A stretch of 7,390 nucleotides of DNA from the NCBI GenBank assembly GCA_041855665.1, contig JBHAEP010000035.1, forward strand, positions 1 through 7,390, written 5' to 3'. Position 1 is the first letter of the stretch; each line of letters begins with the position of its first letter. Below are positions 1 through 6,674 of this stretch, one piece after another. Source of the stretch: JBHAEP01 sp041855665. GTDB taxonomy: Bacteria > Patescibacteriota > Saccharimonadia > Saccharimonadales > Saccharimonadaceae. A model generated the notes under the pieces. The model saw nothing but the letters and a program-made list of their open reading frames with translations, had not been told where the DNA came from and ran no database searches. The position numbers and the translations under genes were made by a program.

Positions 1-218
1 AAAAAGCGCGCGAAGTTTATCGAATTATGAAGCAAAAATACGGCCGCGTAATGTGGGATGATAACGGAAATATCGGTAAACGCTATCGCCGTCAAGATGA
101 GATTGGAACGCCAAAGTGTATCGTGATTGACTTTGATACAATCGAAGGCGACGGAACTGTGTCTGTTCGTGATCGCGATACAACTGAACAGGTGAGAGTG
201 AAGATAGAGGAGCTATAG
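1..218 (+). CDS. glyS: Glycyl-tRNA synthetase, C-terminal end (partial)
   Basis: This is the 3' end of a gene that enters from outside the window. The frame is open from position 3, so the ATG at 27 is an internal methionine rather than the start. About 71 residues are visible, including G-x-I-G-x-R-Y-R-R-Q-D-E-I-G-T-P followed by DFDT and an R-D-R-D-T-x-E-Q-V-R stretch near the end. This pattern is typical of the C-terminal anticodon-binding domain of single-chain (eukaryote/archaea-like, alpha2) glycyl-tRNA synthetase, a class II enzyme that charges tRNA-Gly with glycine in the cytoplasm. Threonyl- and prolyl-tRNA synthetases share this fold, but the RYRRQDEIGTP and RDRDT motifs fit the glycyl enzyme best. 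The gene ends in TAG, and the next gene begins 4 nt later with its ribosome binding site inside this gene, suggesting cotranscription. Confidence 0.88.
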   Translation, partial: KAREVYRIMKQKYGRVMWDDNGNIGKRYRRQDEIGTPKCIVIDFDTIEGDGTVSVRDRDTTEQVRVKIEEL

Positions 219-222
219 ATCT

Positions 223-474
223 GTGGCTGAGGTTAAAAAGTCAAAAAATGCTTTTGCGGCAAAAAACTGGGGCTTGATTTTGGTAGTTTTGCCGTTTCTA
301 GCTCTTGGCTTACTTGCGCTATTCACTGCTGGAGTTTTAGTTTATCAAGGTGATTTTGGGAATTTGTATCTTTATTTGCTGGCGATGACCGGACTTTTAT
401 TATCTGGTACCAGTATTGCTACATTAGTGGAAAATGATTATCGAGTTATGACTCGCATTATTTTTTATTTTTAA
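223..474 (+). CDS. Small two-helix membrane protein, unknown function
   Basis: An 83-residue protein starting at GTG, with AGAGGAG at 206-212 ten nt upstream, inside the end of the glycyl-tRNA synthetase gene. A short basic N-terminus (about residues 1-15, lysine-rich) precedes a long hydrophobic segment at about 17-42 and a second at about 48-70. A short C-terminal tail ends in aromatic residues. The positive N-terminus suggests an N-in, C-in hairpin in the cytoplasmic membrane. I do not recognise a family. Kiwa KwaA is also a membrane protein, but it is larger, has more helices, and normally sits beside kwaB, so I do not equate the two. The 4-nt gap after glyS suggests it is expressed as a tail gene of that operon. 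No obvious terminator follows it. Confidence 0.75.
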   Translation: MAEVKKSKNAFAAKNWGLILVVLPFLALGLLALFTAGVLVYQGDFGNLYLYLLAMTGLLLSGTSIATLVENDYRVMTRIIFYF

Positions 475-477
475 TAC

Positions 478-506
478 TTGATAAAGAACTATTTTAATGG
501 TATGAT
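478..506 (+). promoter_or_regulatory. Promoter for the 227-residue protein gene
   Basis: A -35 TTGATA (478-483) is followed after exactly 17 nt by TATGAT (501-506), preceded by TGG as an extended -10. Predicted transcription start is near 513, giving a leader of about 29 nt. This is one of the two best sigma70-type matches in the window. Confidence 0.75.
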
Positions 507-541
507 TCTAAATACTTTTTAAGCAATGGAGAGAATTTTCA

Positions 542-1225
542 ATGGCTAAGAATTTTGAAGCTAGGAAAGATTTAGAAAACTATCGAGAGTATAAAATAGA
601 AGAGCTTCCTGAAGGTGTTATCTATAAAATGTCTATAGAGGGCGACGACATGGAAGGTGTGAATCCATTATTGATTGATCAGTCTGGCGATATTTTTATT
701 GATAGTTCTTATGTAAGCTTTCACGGTTCAGATCGTCTAAAGGAAGGCGAGAGTGAAGAATTTATTGATGATATTTTAGCCACCAAGGAAATTATTGTTG
801 ATAATGAAGGTGTGCGCACAGCTTTAATTATTGATATTCGACATCATGATGGAATTCGAGGAATTTCTACTTTAGGCGAAGAAGATTATCTTTTGGATGA
901 CCAGGAAAAGTTTAATGACTGGCTCGACGGAGTCAAGAGTCGGGTGAAGGTTGATGCCTTGATCTTAAATAGTGATAATGAAAAAGGCTACAGTATATAT
1001 TGCAATGAAGAATTTGAAGAGGTTGCCGATAGTGTGGCTAGACGAATCGATCAATGCAGTTACCTAAAAGAGTTTGATGATGGTCAAGATATTGACAATG
1101 ATTTTAATGATGAAGACAAACATAAAGAAAACGGTTTAAATTTAAAGGATAAACTAAAGGTATCTTTAGCAAAAAAAGTTCAAAAACTTGGAGCAAAAGC
1201 GCTCAGGATTCCGTACGATAAATAG
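542..1225 (+). CDS. Acidic hypothetical protein with basic C-terminal tail
   Basis: A 227-residue protein beginning at ATG 542, with GGAGAG at 528-533 eight nt upstream. I do not recognise its family. There is no signal peptide or membrane segment, so it is probably cytoplasmic. Residues about 1-175 look like a compact alpha/beta domain with alternating hydrophobic strands (for example ALIIDIRHHDG around residues 93-103). A very acidic linker rich in Asp and Glu follows (about 177-192). The final 35 residues are lysine-rich, with the periodicity of an amphipathic helix. The charge split suggests either intramolecular contact or binding of the tail to nucleic acid or membrane, but this is inference. 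It has its own strong promoter and is followed 24 nt later by a prepilin gene, so an accessory role for the pilus cluster is possible but unproven. Confidence 0.7.
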   Translation: MAKNFEARKDLENYREYKIEELPEGVIYKMSIEGDDMEGVNPLLIDQSGDIFIDSSYVSFHGSDRLKEGESEEFIDDILATKEIIVDNEGVRTALIIDIRHHDGIRGISTLGEEDYLLDDQEKFNDWLDGVKSRVKVDALILNSDNEKGYSIYCNEEFEEVADSVARRIDQCSYLKEFDDGQDIDNDFNDEDKHKENGLNLKDKLKVSLAKKVQKLGAKALRIPYDK

Positions 1226-1234
1226 TCTTGCTTA

Positions 1235-1243
1235 TGCTATAAT
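1235..1243 (+). promoter_or_regulatory. Extended -10 promoter for leaderless prepilin mRNA
   Basis: TGC followed by a consensus TATAAT (1238-1243) forms an extended -10. No convincing -35 is seen 16-18 nt upstream. Seven nt past the hexamer is 1250, the A of the prepilin ATG. No Shine-Dalgarno sequence lies in 1226-1249, which fits a leaderless transcript. Confidence 0.65.
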
Positions 1244-1249
1244 TTTAGT

Positions 1250-2041
1250 ATGAGTAAATTTCGCCTAGGTTTTACATTGATCGAACTTTTAGTTGTGATT
1301 GTTGTTTTGGGTGTTTTGGCGGCTATTTCTACTGTTGGATATCGTCATTTTGATAACAATGCTAGATTAACCGCTGGGTTAAATTTTGAAAAAGAGCTGG
1401 TTTTAAAATATGGCAAAAATACAGTTTTTTATGCCAATTTTGACGAATGTGTTAGAGAGTATAAAGATTTAGTTAGCGGTCAAAAGGGCTCGATGCACAG
1501 TGTCGTACCGCTGTCTGATCAGTGGGCGCAAGATGACGGAACTAATATTCGAGCGGTGGCACCTAAATCTGCTCCAAGTGGCGATGGATGTGCGGCCAGG
1601 ACTTCAGTGGGCACTTTTGATATCCCTACACTAGCCAGAGACTTTTACGTGGTTTCTTTTTGGACTAGAGATAATTCTTGTTTTTATGATCAATACAACT
1701 TAGTGGTTTCTACTGGCGAGGATCATTTTATCGGCGGAGGGAGTCGGGTTCAGTGTCGTCCGTATGTTCGAATGGGTTCGGTTGAGTTGATTGGTAAGGA
1801 AGATTTATCTGTTGGTCGTTGGATTCACCAGGCTGTAATCTGGGAGAATAATAAACTACAGTTGTTTATAGACGGGAAGCTTAGCGCCGAGGCGGACAAC
1901 GTCCCCTTGGTCGGCCCAGATAGACGGACTACTGTACATATAGGCGACACTCGAAAAGTATCGATTGACGGTCAAGTTTCGGTTCCTCCAAATAGCTGGC
2001 AGCCACAATTTAATGATGAAATCAGAATAATGCAGAAATAG
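1250..2041 (+). CDS. Type IV prepilin-like protein with LamG-like domain
   Basis: A 263-residue secreted surface protein. The seven-residue leader MSKFRLG ends in the glycine expected before prepilin peptidase cleavage. The mature protein would start at Phe8, with Glu12 at the conserved +5 position, followed by the hydrophobic helix that anchors pilins in the membrane and pilus core (about 8-30). The C-terminal part resembles a concanavalin/LamG fold: a strand ending in SFWT at 136-139, GRWIH at 189-193, a LFIDG turn at 205-209, and the closing NDEIRI near 255-260. Such domains often bind glycans or proteins, so this could be a minor pilin or adhesin at the pilus tip (inference). Four cysteines follow the anchor helix and could form two disulfides. 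The stop TAG overlaps the ribosome binding site of the next gene, implying translation in tandem with rnhA. Confidence 0.82.
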   Translation: MSKFRLGFTLIELLVVIVVLGVLAAISTVGYRHFDNNARLTAGLNFEKELVLKYGKNTVFYANFDECVREYKDLVSGQKGSMHSVVPLSDQWAQDDGTNIRAVAPKSAPSGDGCAARTSVGTFDIPTLARDFYVVSFWTRDNSCFYDQYNLVVSTGEDHFIGGGSRVQCRPYVRMGSVELIGKEDLSVGRWIHQAVIWENNKLQLFIDGKLSAEADNVPLVGPDRRTTVHIGDTRKVSIDGQVSVPPNSWQPQFNDEIRIMQK

Positions 2042-2048
2042 GAGAATT

Positions 2049-2468
2049 ATGAATATTTATTATACCGATGGAAGTTCAGTTCCAAACCCAGGCCCTGGAG
2101 GGTTTGCTGTTATTAAAAACGGAGAGCCTTATATTTTAGGCAGTGAAGATGGCGACACCACTAACATTCGAATGGAAGGCAAGGCCATTATTGCTGCACT
2201 AAAAGACTCTGATGGTCAGCCTTGTGAAATATATACTGACAGTGAGTTTTGGGTTAATGTCATCACAAAATGGGCTCCAGGATGGGAAGCGAAAGGTTGG
2301 AAGAAAAAAGGGGGCGAAATTAAAAATCTGGATATAGTCCAAGAAGTTTATCCGCTGTATCAAAAATCTCAGGCAAAACTAATATGGGTGCGTGGACATA
2401 ACGGCAACGACCTGAATGAAATGGCTGACGAGTGGGCTAACAAGGCTCGAGAGGGCGAGAGGATCTAG
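2049..2468 (+). CDS. rnhA: Ribonuclease HI
   Basis: A 139-residue enzyme that cuts the RNA strand of RNA-DNA hybrids in the cytoplasm, acting in R-loop and primer removal. All active-site residues of the family are visible: Asp7 in TDGSS, Glu43 in RMEGKA, Asp64 in TDSE, His117 in VRGH, and Asp127 in MADEWA. Length matches compact bacterial RNase HI without an extra hybrid-binding domain. A Trp/Lys/Gly-rich segment at 75-89 corresponds to the basic substrate-binding loop. The ATG at 2049 has AGGAG (2040-2044) four nt upstream, overlapping the stop of the prepilin gene. The next pseudopilin starts 1 nt after this stop. Its position between two pilin genes is unusual and probably reflects genome packing rather than a pilus function. 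Confidence 0.93.
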   Translation: MNIYYTDGSSVPNPGPGGFAVIKNGEPYILGSEDGDTTNIRMEGKAIIAALKDSDGQPCEIYTDSEFWVNVITKWAPGWEAKGWKKKGGEIKNLDIVQEVYPLYQKSQAKLIWVRGHNGNDLNEMADEWANKAREGERI

Positions 2469-2469
2469 G

Positions 2470-2970
2470 GTGAAACTCAAGGGGTTTACTATAATCGAGC
2501 TTTTAGTTGTGATTGTGACCTTAGGGATATTAGCTGGAATTACGGCAGTATCTTATCGAGGAATCCGCGAGCGAGGCGATGAAGCCCGTCGCCAGGAAGA
2601 TTTTGCCAAAATCATTGATGCTATTAAGGGCACTCGAACTAAAACTGGCACAACCTTGACTGGATCTATGAATGGATTGTCTGTCAGCTTGAATAATTGT
2701 AGTGCTGAGATAGATTTTCGAAAAGAGAGAGTCCGTCAGACAAACGATTGTTTTAGGCATTATCATAATCTTTTTAATGAACTAGAGAGAGTTTCTGGTG
2801 TTGATTTATCCAGAGTGCGTGACGGAGATGGCAAGAATCGGCCCTATATTATCGAGATGCGCGAGGGTGTTAACGGTAATAATTGTGACGCAGATAAGAT
2901 TAAATATTTTGATCGTCAAAATCAGCTAGTCGATGGTGTTGATGTACCGAAATTTTACCAGGCTTGCTAG
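2470..2970 (+). CDS. Type IV pseudopilin (prepilin-like protein)
   Basis: A 166-residue prepilin. I place the start at GTG 2470, not the in-frame ATG at 2416. AGAGGA at 2458-2463 lies six nt upstream, and this start gives a clean five-residue leader (VKLKG in the DNA, Met when initiated) before FTIIELLVV. The glycine at -1 and the glutamate at +5 of the mature form are both present. The upstream ATG would add 18 residues out of frame over rnhA and bury the leader. After the hydrophobic helix (about 6-27) comes a charged segment rich in Arg, Glu and Asp, then a small globular domain with four cysteines, the last being the C-terminal residue. This suggests two disulfides. Likely a minor pilin or pseudopilin of the same pilus as the LamG-like prepilin, with which it shares a 17-nt identical stretch in the signal helix. 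Confidence 0.85.
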   Translation: MKLKGFTIIELLVVIVTLGILAGITAVSYRGIRERGDEARRQEDFAKIIDAIKGTRTKTGTTLTGSMNGLSVSLNNCSAEIDFRKERVRQTNDCFRHYHNLFNELERVSGVDLSRVRDGDGKNRPYIIEMREGVNGNNCDADKIKYFDRQNQLVDGVDVPKFYQAC

Positions 2971-2982
2971 ATAATGTATAAT
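2954..2982 (+). promoter_or_regulatory. Promoter for the KwaB-like operon
   Basis: TTTACC (2954-2959, four of six -35 matches) lies inside the end of the pseudopilin gene. After 17 nt comes a consensus TATAAT (2977-2982). Predicted start is near 2989, giving an 18-nt leader with AGAGG (2998-3002) before the ATG at 3007. The operon probably includes the KwaB-like, helicase and yvcK genes. Confidence 0.65.
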
Positions 2983-3006
2983 TGTAAGATATAAAAAAGA
3001 GGGGAT

Positions 3007-3993
3007 ATGGAAGAGCGAAACGACCAGAACGAGCGGACTGATATTTTTTTGTGGGCAAATAATACCGATGGAATCAAGAATGAAATTGATGTAGAGTTTT
3101 TTTTGTTTAATAAAAACTATACTCCTTATAGCACTAGATTTGGTTCGGATTTAAATAATCAAGTAAAGCCAATTTTTCTTTATGATTTGATAAATTTTGT
3201 AAATCTCGGAGCCGGAACTGGACTTTCGGTGAGAGATTTTGAATTATCTGATGGCGAGGAAAATACACTTCTTCGGACTGACTTGGAGAAAGTTGGGCGA
3301 GCTGAAACGTTGCTTCATTTGATTGAAAATGAACGCCATGACATCGTAGAGTTTAATGAGGAAGAGCACGAGTTTAAACGATTAAAAGGGATTGTTGCTA
3401 GGTTTACTCATAAAGACAATCCAGATAATCCGTTTTATGCAATTAAAGCTATTCAACAAGCTGGTGTTTTGAAGGGTGCGACTTCATGGGAATTTCGTGA
3501 TGGTAAGTTTGAGCAGTTTAAAGCTGACGTGGGCTTAAAAATGCCAACCGATAATCAAGTTTTGATTATCAATAAAGATATATTTGTATTCAATCAGAGT
3601 AAGTTCGAGAAATTATTCAATTATGACTACAAAAAACAAGCTATTGCCGATGCGCGCGTGGCAGAGATTGAACAGCAGTACAAGCTGAGCTTTCCTGATG
3701 GTTTGGATATGCAGAGTCTCGTGAAAGAGAAGAAGAAAACCATTAATAAACTTCAGAAGCTAGAAGTTGGAGCTATTAGTCAAGAACAGGCTATTGACTA
3801 TGCTGATGAAATGCAGCTTGATCTGATGACTGACGATAACGGCGCAATTATCATCATGGATGGTAATGATTTGGACACTTTCGTTAATTTAATAAATGAA
3901 GATTACATCACCAGCGCAATAACCGGCAAGAGATACGAAATAAAAAGTAAGCGACTTCTGGATGATCCAGAAGGTGAGCCACCACGGGGCTAA
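3007..3993 (+). CDS. KwaB-like protein (DUF4868 family)
   Basis: A 328-residue soluble protein that I assign to the DUF4868 family, whose best-known member is KwaB of the Kiwa anti-phage system. The assignment rests on overall layout. A variable N-terminal half is followed by a LIINKDIFVFN strand pair (about 186-196) and SKFEKLFNY (198-206). A long charged helix region comes next (about 208-253), then a C-terminal NLINEDY...TGKRYE.IKSKR segment (about 294-316) of the kind that closes these proteins. This is recognition from memory and needs a profile search. KwaB works with the membrane protein KwaA to block phage DNA replication. No KwaA is visible next to this gene. Instead a Pif1 helicase gene follows in the same frame after TAA and one codon. 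The ribosome binding site is AGAGG with a short 4-nt gap. The acidic, proline-rich tail suggests a flexible end. Confidence 0.62.
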   Translation: MEERNDQNERTDIFLWANNTDGIKNEIDVEFFLFNKNYTPYSTRFGSDLNNQVKPIFLYDLINFVNLGAGTGLSVRDFELSDGEENTLLRTDLEKVGRAETLLHLIENERHDIVEFNEEEHEFKRLKGIVARFTHKDNPDNPFYAIKAIQQAGVLKGATSWEFRDGKFEQFKADVGLKMPTDNQVLIINKDIFVFNQSKFEKLFNYDYKKQAIADARVAEIEQQYKLSFPDGLDMQSLVKEKKKTINKLQKLEVGAISQEQAIDYADEMQLDLMTDDNGAIIIMDGNDLDTFVNLINEDYITSAITGKRYEIKSKRLLDDPEGEPPRG

Positions 3994-3996
3994 GTT

Positions 3997-5508
3997 TTGA
4001 ATAGAGAGACTGCTTTAGGGGTTTTGCTGGCTGGTAAGAATGTAATGCTTACCGGCGAAGCTGGCAGTGGTAAAACACATCTTTTGAATGAGTTTATTCG
4101 AATTTCAAAATCTTCAGGCAAGCACGTCTCGGTTACTGCCACGACTGGTCTAGCTGCTACTCATTTGGGTGGTAATACAATTCACAGTTGGAGTGGAATC
4201 GGCATTGCGAATTATGTGGATGAAAACTTCGTAGAAAAAATATCAAAAAGTCGTAAAGAAATTATCGAATCCACCGATATACTGGTTATTGATGAGATTT
4301 CGATGTTGCATGATTTCCGTCTGGATATGGTTGATTTCATCTGTAGGCTTGTTCGAAACGACGATACTCCATTCGGTGGAATTCAGGTTGTTTTGGCGGG
4401 GGATTTCTTCCAGTTGCCGCCAGTGAGTAGAGGTGGTGAAGAAGCTAGGTTTGTAGTTCATTCTAATGTTTGGCAGGAGCTGGATCCGGTGATTTGCTAT
4501 TTGAATACACAGTATCGCCAGAAAGGTGATGAGTTGGCCGAGATTTTAGGTGCTATGCGAGCTAGTGATTTACGTCGTCGACATGTCGAAGCTTTGCAGG
4601 CAAGGGTCGGTATTATTCCAGAAGAAGACAATTATACCGAACTCCACACTACGAACATAGATGTTGACTTTATTAATCAGCAGAAGCTAAAAACTTTAAG
4701 CGGTGATGTTGTTGAGTATACTCAAACTTCAACAGGGGCGAAGAATTACGTAGATAATTTATCACGCTCCGTTTTAGCTCCCGAAGTTTTGGAGCTGAAA
4801 TCTGGAGCTCTTGTTATGGCCGTTAGGAATGATGCGGCGAAGCGTTTTGCAAACGGAAGTATCGGTCAAGTGGTTGATTTTGAGCCAGCTACGGATTATC
4901 CAGTGGTTAGATTTAATAATGGCCGCGAGGTTACCATGCAGCCGGAAACTTGGGAGCTTAGAGATGGAGATAAAAAACGAGCTAGTATTACACAAATTCC
5001 ACTTCGCCTGGCATGGGCTATTACAATACATAAAAGTCAGGGTATGACTTTGGATGCGGCTAGAATTGATTTAAGAAAGGCTTTTGTGGAAGGTATGGGT
5101 TATGTGGCTTTGAGTCGAGTGCGATCTCTTAAATCTCTGTATCTTCATGGTATAAATGCTATGGCAATTCGGATTAGTCCTGATGCACTTAATATTGACC
5201 GTGACTTTAAGCTAAAGTCTGAGGCCGATGCTAAAAAATATGCCGATTTGGCTGTTGATCCGAAAGATTTTGAACCTAAAAAGCTTGAATCTGATAAGAA
5301 AAGTTCCTCTTGGCAGCAAAAAATTGATAAAATGAGAGAAGAATACCCAAATGCATATAAGCCTTGGAATGGTTTACAGGATGATGAGTTGAAGACTTTG
5401 TTTTTAAACGGTGCCAGTGTCGAGAAGATTAGTAAAGCTATGGGAAGGCATCAGGGTTCGATAAAAATTCGCCTGCAGAAGATTTTCGGCGAGGACGTAA
5501 TTATTTAG
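3997..5508 (+). CDS. Pif1-family superfamily 1 helicase with C-terminal HTH
   Basis: A 503-residue ATP-dependent 5'-3' DNA helicase. Visible motifs in order are Walker A GEAGSGKT (20-27), motif Ia around TATTGLAA and the NTIHSW segment (47-65), Walker B VIDEISM (97-103), motif III GDFFQLPPV (135-143), QYRQ (172-175), the UvrD-type IHKSQGMT (344-351) and YVALSRV (369-375). Pif1 enzymes unwind forked DNA, R-loops and G-quadruplexes. Residues about 457-503 form a helix-turn-helix of the kind W...L..LF..G.S...IS..MGR...SI..RL, a probable DNA-binding tail seen in some bacterial helicases. The start is the TTG at 3997, because the TAA just upstream is in this frame and a later start would clip the helix before Walker A. 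No proper ribosome binding site precedes it, so translation probably depends on reinitiation after the KwaB-like gene. Confidence 0.88.
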   Translation: MNRETALGVLLAGKNVMLTGEAGSGKTHLLNEFIRISKSSGKHVSVTATTGLAATHLGGNTIHSWSGIGIANYVDENFVEKISKSRKEIIESTDILVIDEISMLHDFRLDMVDFICRLVRNDDTPFGGIQVVLAGDFFQLPPVSRGGEEARFVVHSNVWQELDPVICYLNTQYRQKGDELAEILGAMRASDLRRRHVEALQARVGIIPEEDNYTELHTTNIDVDFINQQKLKTLSGDVVEYTQTSTGAKNYVDNLSRSVLAPEVLELKSGALVMAVRNDAAKRFANGSIGQVVDFEPATDYPVVRFNNGREVTMQPETWELRDGDKKRASITQIPLRLAWAITIHKSQGMTLDAARIDLRKAFVEGMGYVALSRVRSLKSLYLHGINAMAIRISPDALNIDRDFKLKSEADAKKYADLAVDPKDFEPKKLESDKKSSSWQQKIDKMREEYPNAYKPWNGLQDDELKTLFLNGASVEKISKAMGRHQGSIKIRLQKIFGEDVII

Positions 5509-5521
5509 GAGAGTTAATAAA

Positions 5522-6538
5522 ATGCGAGAACCATTCAAAAAGACAGAAATAAAAGTTGCCGTTCTTGGAGGTGGAACGGGCAGTTTCATGATGCTTTCGG
5601 CTTTGAAAAAATATACTAGCCAGATAGCTGCGATAGTAAATATGGTCGATGACGGCGGCAGCACTGGAGTATTGAGGGATGAGCTGGGTGTTCTGCCGTC
5701 AGGCGATGTTCGTCAGTGCTTGGTGGCCCTTAGTGACACCGAAAAAATTCGCGACCTTTTTAGTTATAGGTTTGATGAGGGAACTTTTGGCGGTCATTCT
5801 TTTGGTAATATTTTAATTACGGCATTAGAGAAGGTGACTGGAAGCTTTTCAGAGGCTATCGAGACAGCTTCTGAGATTTTGAATATCAATGGAGCGGTCT
5901 TGCCCGGAACTTTAGATGATGTTCGACTCAAGATGGAGTGGGCCGAGCATAGCCATATCTTAAATGGCGAGCGAGTGATTGATGAGGATAATTTTAAGTT
6001 TAATCCCAAAGAGGCGAATATATCCCTTATTCCAGAGCCAAAAGTTAACCCTAGAGTTATAGATGCTATATTTCAGGCTGATGTTGTAGTAATTGCTCCT
6101 GGTGATTTGTATACTTCCATAGGTCCGCTTTTGGTTATACCTGGAGTTGGCGAAGCGTTGCAAAAAACTAAGGCTGTATGTATTTATGCGGCCAACTTGG
6201 TAACCAAAAATGGTCAAACAGATGGATTTAGCGTGGAGGATCATGCTGAGGAAATCGAGCGTTTTGCTGGAGTTAAGTTTTTAGACTACGTTCTTTACAA
6301 TACTGAAAAACCAAGCGAATATCAGCAGAAAAGATACCAAGAAGAAAAATCTTTCTTGGTTGAGGTAGATGGTAGAAGTACAGATTACGCTTTAATCGAA
6401 GGTAATTTTCTTGGCCAGGTCGCTGACAAGAATAAGGCTGACATACTTCCGGTTACTAGATCTTTGATTCGTCACGATATCGACAATATAGCTAGTAAGA
6501 TTATTGAAGTTTACAATAGCCACATACTTAATAAATAA
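5522..6538 (+). CDS. yvcK: Gluconeogenesis factor YvcK / GlmR (UPF0052, CofD-like)
   Basis: A 338-residue cytoplasmic protein of the YvcK/UPF0052 family, close to the usual length. The Rossmann-like nucleotide site is visible as VLGGGTGSF (14-22), followed by MVDDGGSTG (41-49), LPSGDVRQC (57-65), a GGHSFGN motif (about 91-97) and APGDLYTSIGP in the second half. In Bacillus subtilis YvcK (GlmR) binds UDP-sugars and steers carbon into UDP-GlcNAc and peptidoglycan. It is needed on gluconeogenic growth and affects cell shape. AGGAGAG at 5507-5513 overlaps the helicase stop and lies eight nt before the ATG, so the gene is probably cotranscribed with the helicase. The rapZ and whiA genes that flank yvcK in Firmicutes are not present on either side here. 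mraZ lies about 570 nt downstream, also linked to envelope growth. Confidence 0.93.
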   Translation: MREPFKKTEIKVAVLGGGTGSFMMLSALKKYTSQIAAIVNMVDDGGSTGVLRDELGVLPSGDVRQCLVALSDTEKIRDLFSYRFDEGTFGGHSFGNILITALEKVTGSFSEAIETASEILNINGAVLPGTLDDVRLKMEWAEHSHILNGERVIDEDNFKFNPKEANISLIPEPKVNPRVIDAIFQADVVVIAPGDLYTSIGPLLVIPGVGEALQKTKAVCIYAANLVTKNGQTDGFSVEDHAEEIERFAGVKFLDYVLYNTEKPSEYQQKRYQEEKSFLVEVDGRSTDYALIEGNFLGQVADKNKADILPVTRSLIRHDIDNIASKIIEVYNSHILNK

Positions 6539-6550
6539 TTACAATCTTTT

Positions 6551-6580
6551 TAAAATAAAAAATAAAAAATAAAAATAACA
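6551..6580. repeat. A-rich low-complexity tract, possible UP element
   Basis: A run of A-tracts of four to six A separated by single T residues. It ends about 18 nt upstream of the -35 of the next promoter, so it may act as a bent or UP-type upstream element. An 8-bp inverted repeat (6537-6544 with 6587-6594) brackets it, but it contains almost no G or C. I see no convincing terminator after yvcK. Confidence 0.4.
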
Positions 6581-6597
6581 ATTCTTTTGTAATTCTA

Positions 6598-6626
6598 TTG
6601 ACATTTAATCAAGCTTATGCTAATAT
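6598..6626 (+). promoter_or_regulatory. Strong promoter for the 57-residue membrane protein gene
   Basis: A perfect TTGACA -35 (6598-6603), a 17-nt spacer, and TAATAT (6621-6626) preceded by TGC as an extended -10. Predicted start is near 6633, giving a 42-nt leader rich in A. Confidence 0.78.
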
Positions 6627-6674
6627 ATGAAATGTGAAACGATAGAAACATAAAAATCAAAAAGGAATTAAAAA

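Noticed and set aside
223..474. Small membrane protein as the missing KwaA partner
   Set aside because: It has two helices and 83 residues, is about 2.5 kb from the KwaB-like gene, and appears tied to the glyS operon instead.
2416..2469. In-frame ATG giving an 18-residue longer pseudopilin
   Set aside because: It lies inside rnhA, has no ribosome site, and would place extra residues before the prepilin leader. GTG 2470 has a well-spaced AGAGGA and gives a normal leader.
4243..6244. Long open frames on the minus strand and an extra + frame inside the helicase and yvcK genes
   Set aside because: They lie opposite or out of frame with strongly conserved proteins, lack ribosome sites and show no family features.
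6551..6580. CRISPR-like or microsatellite repeat
   Set aside because: The A-tract units are short and irregular with no spacers, so this is simple low-complexity DNA.
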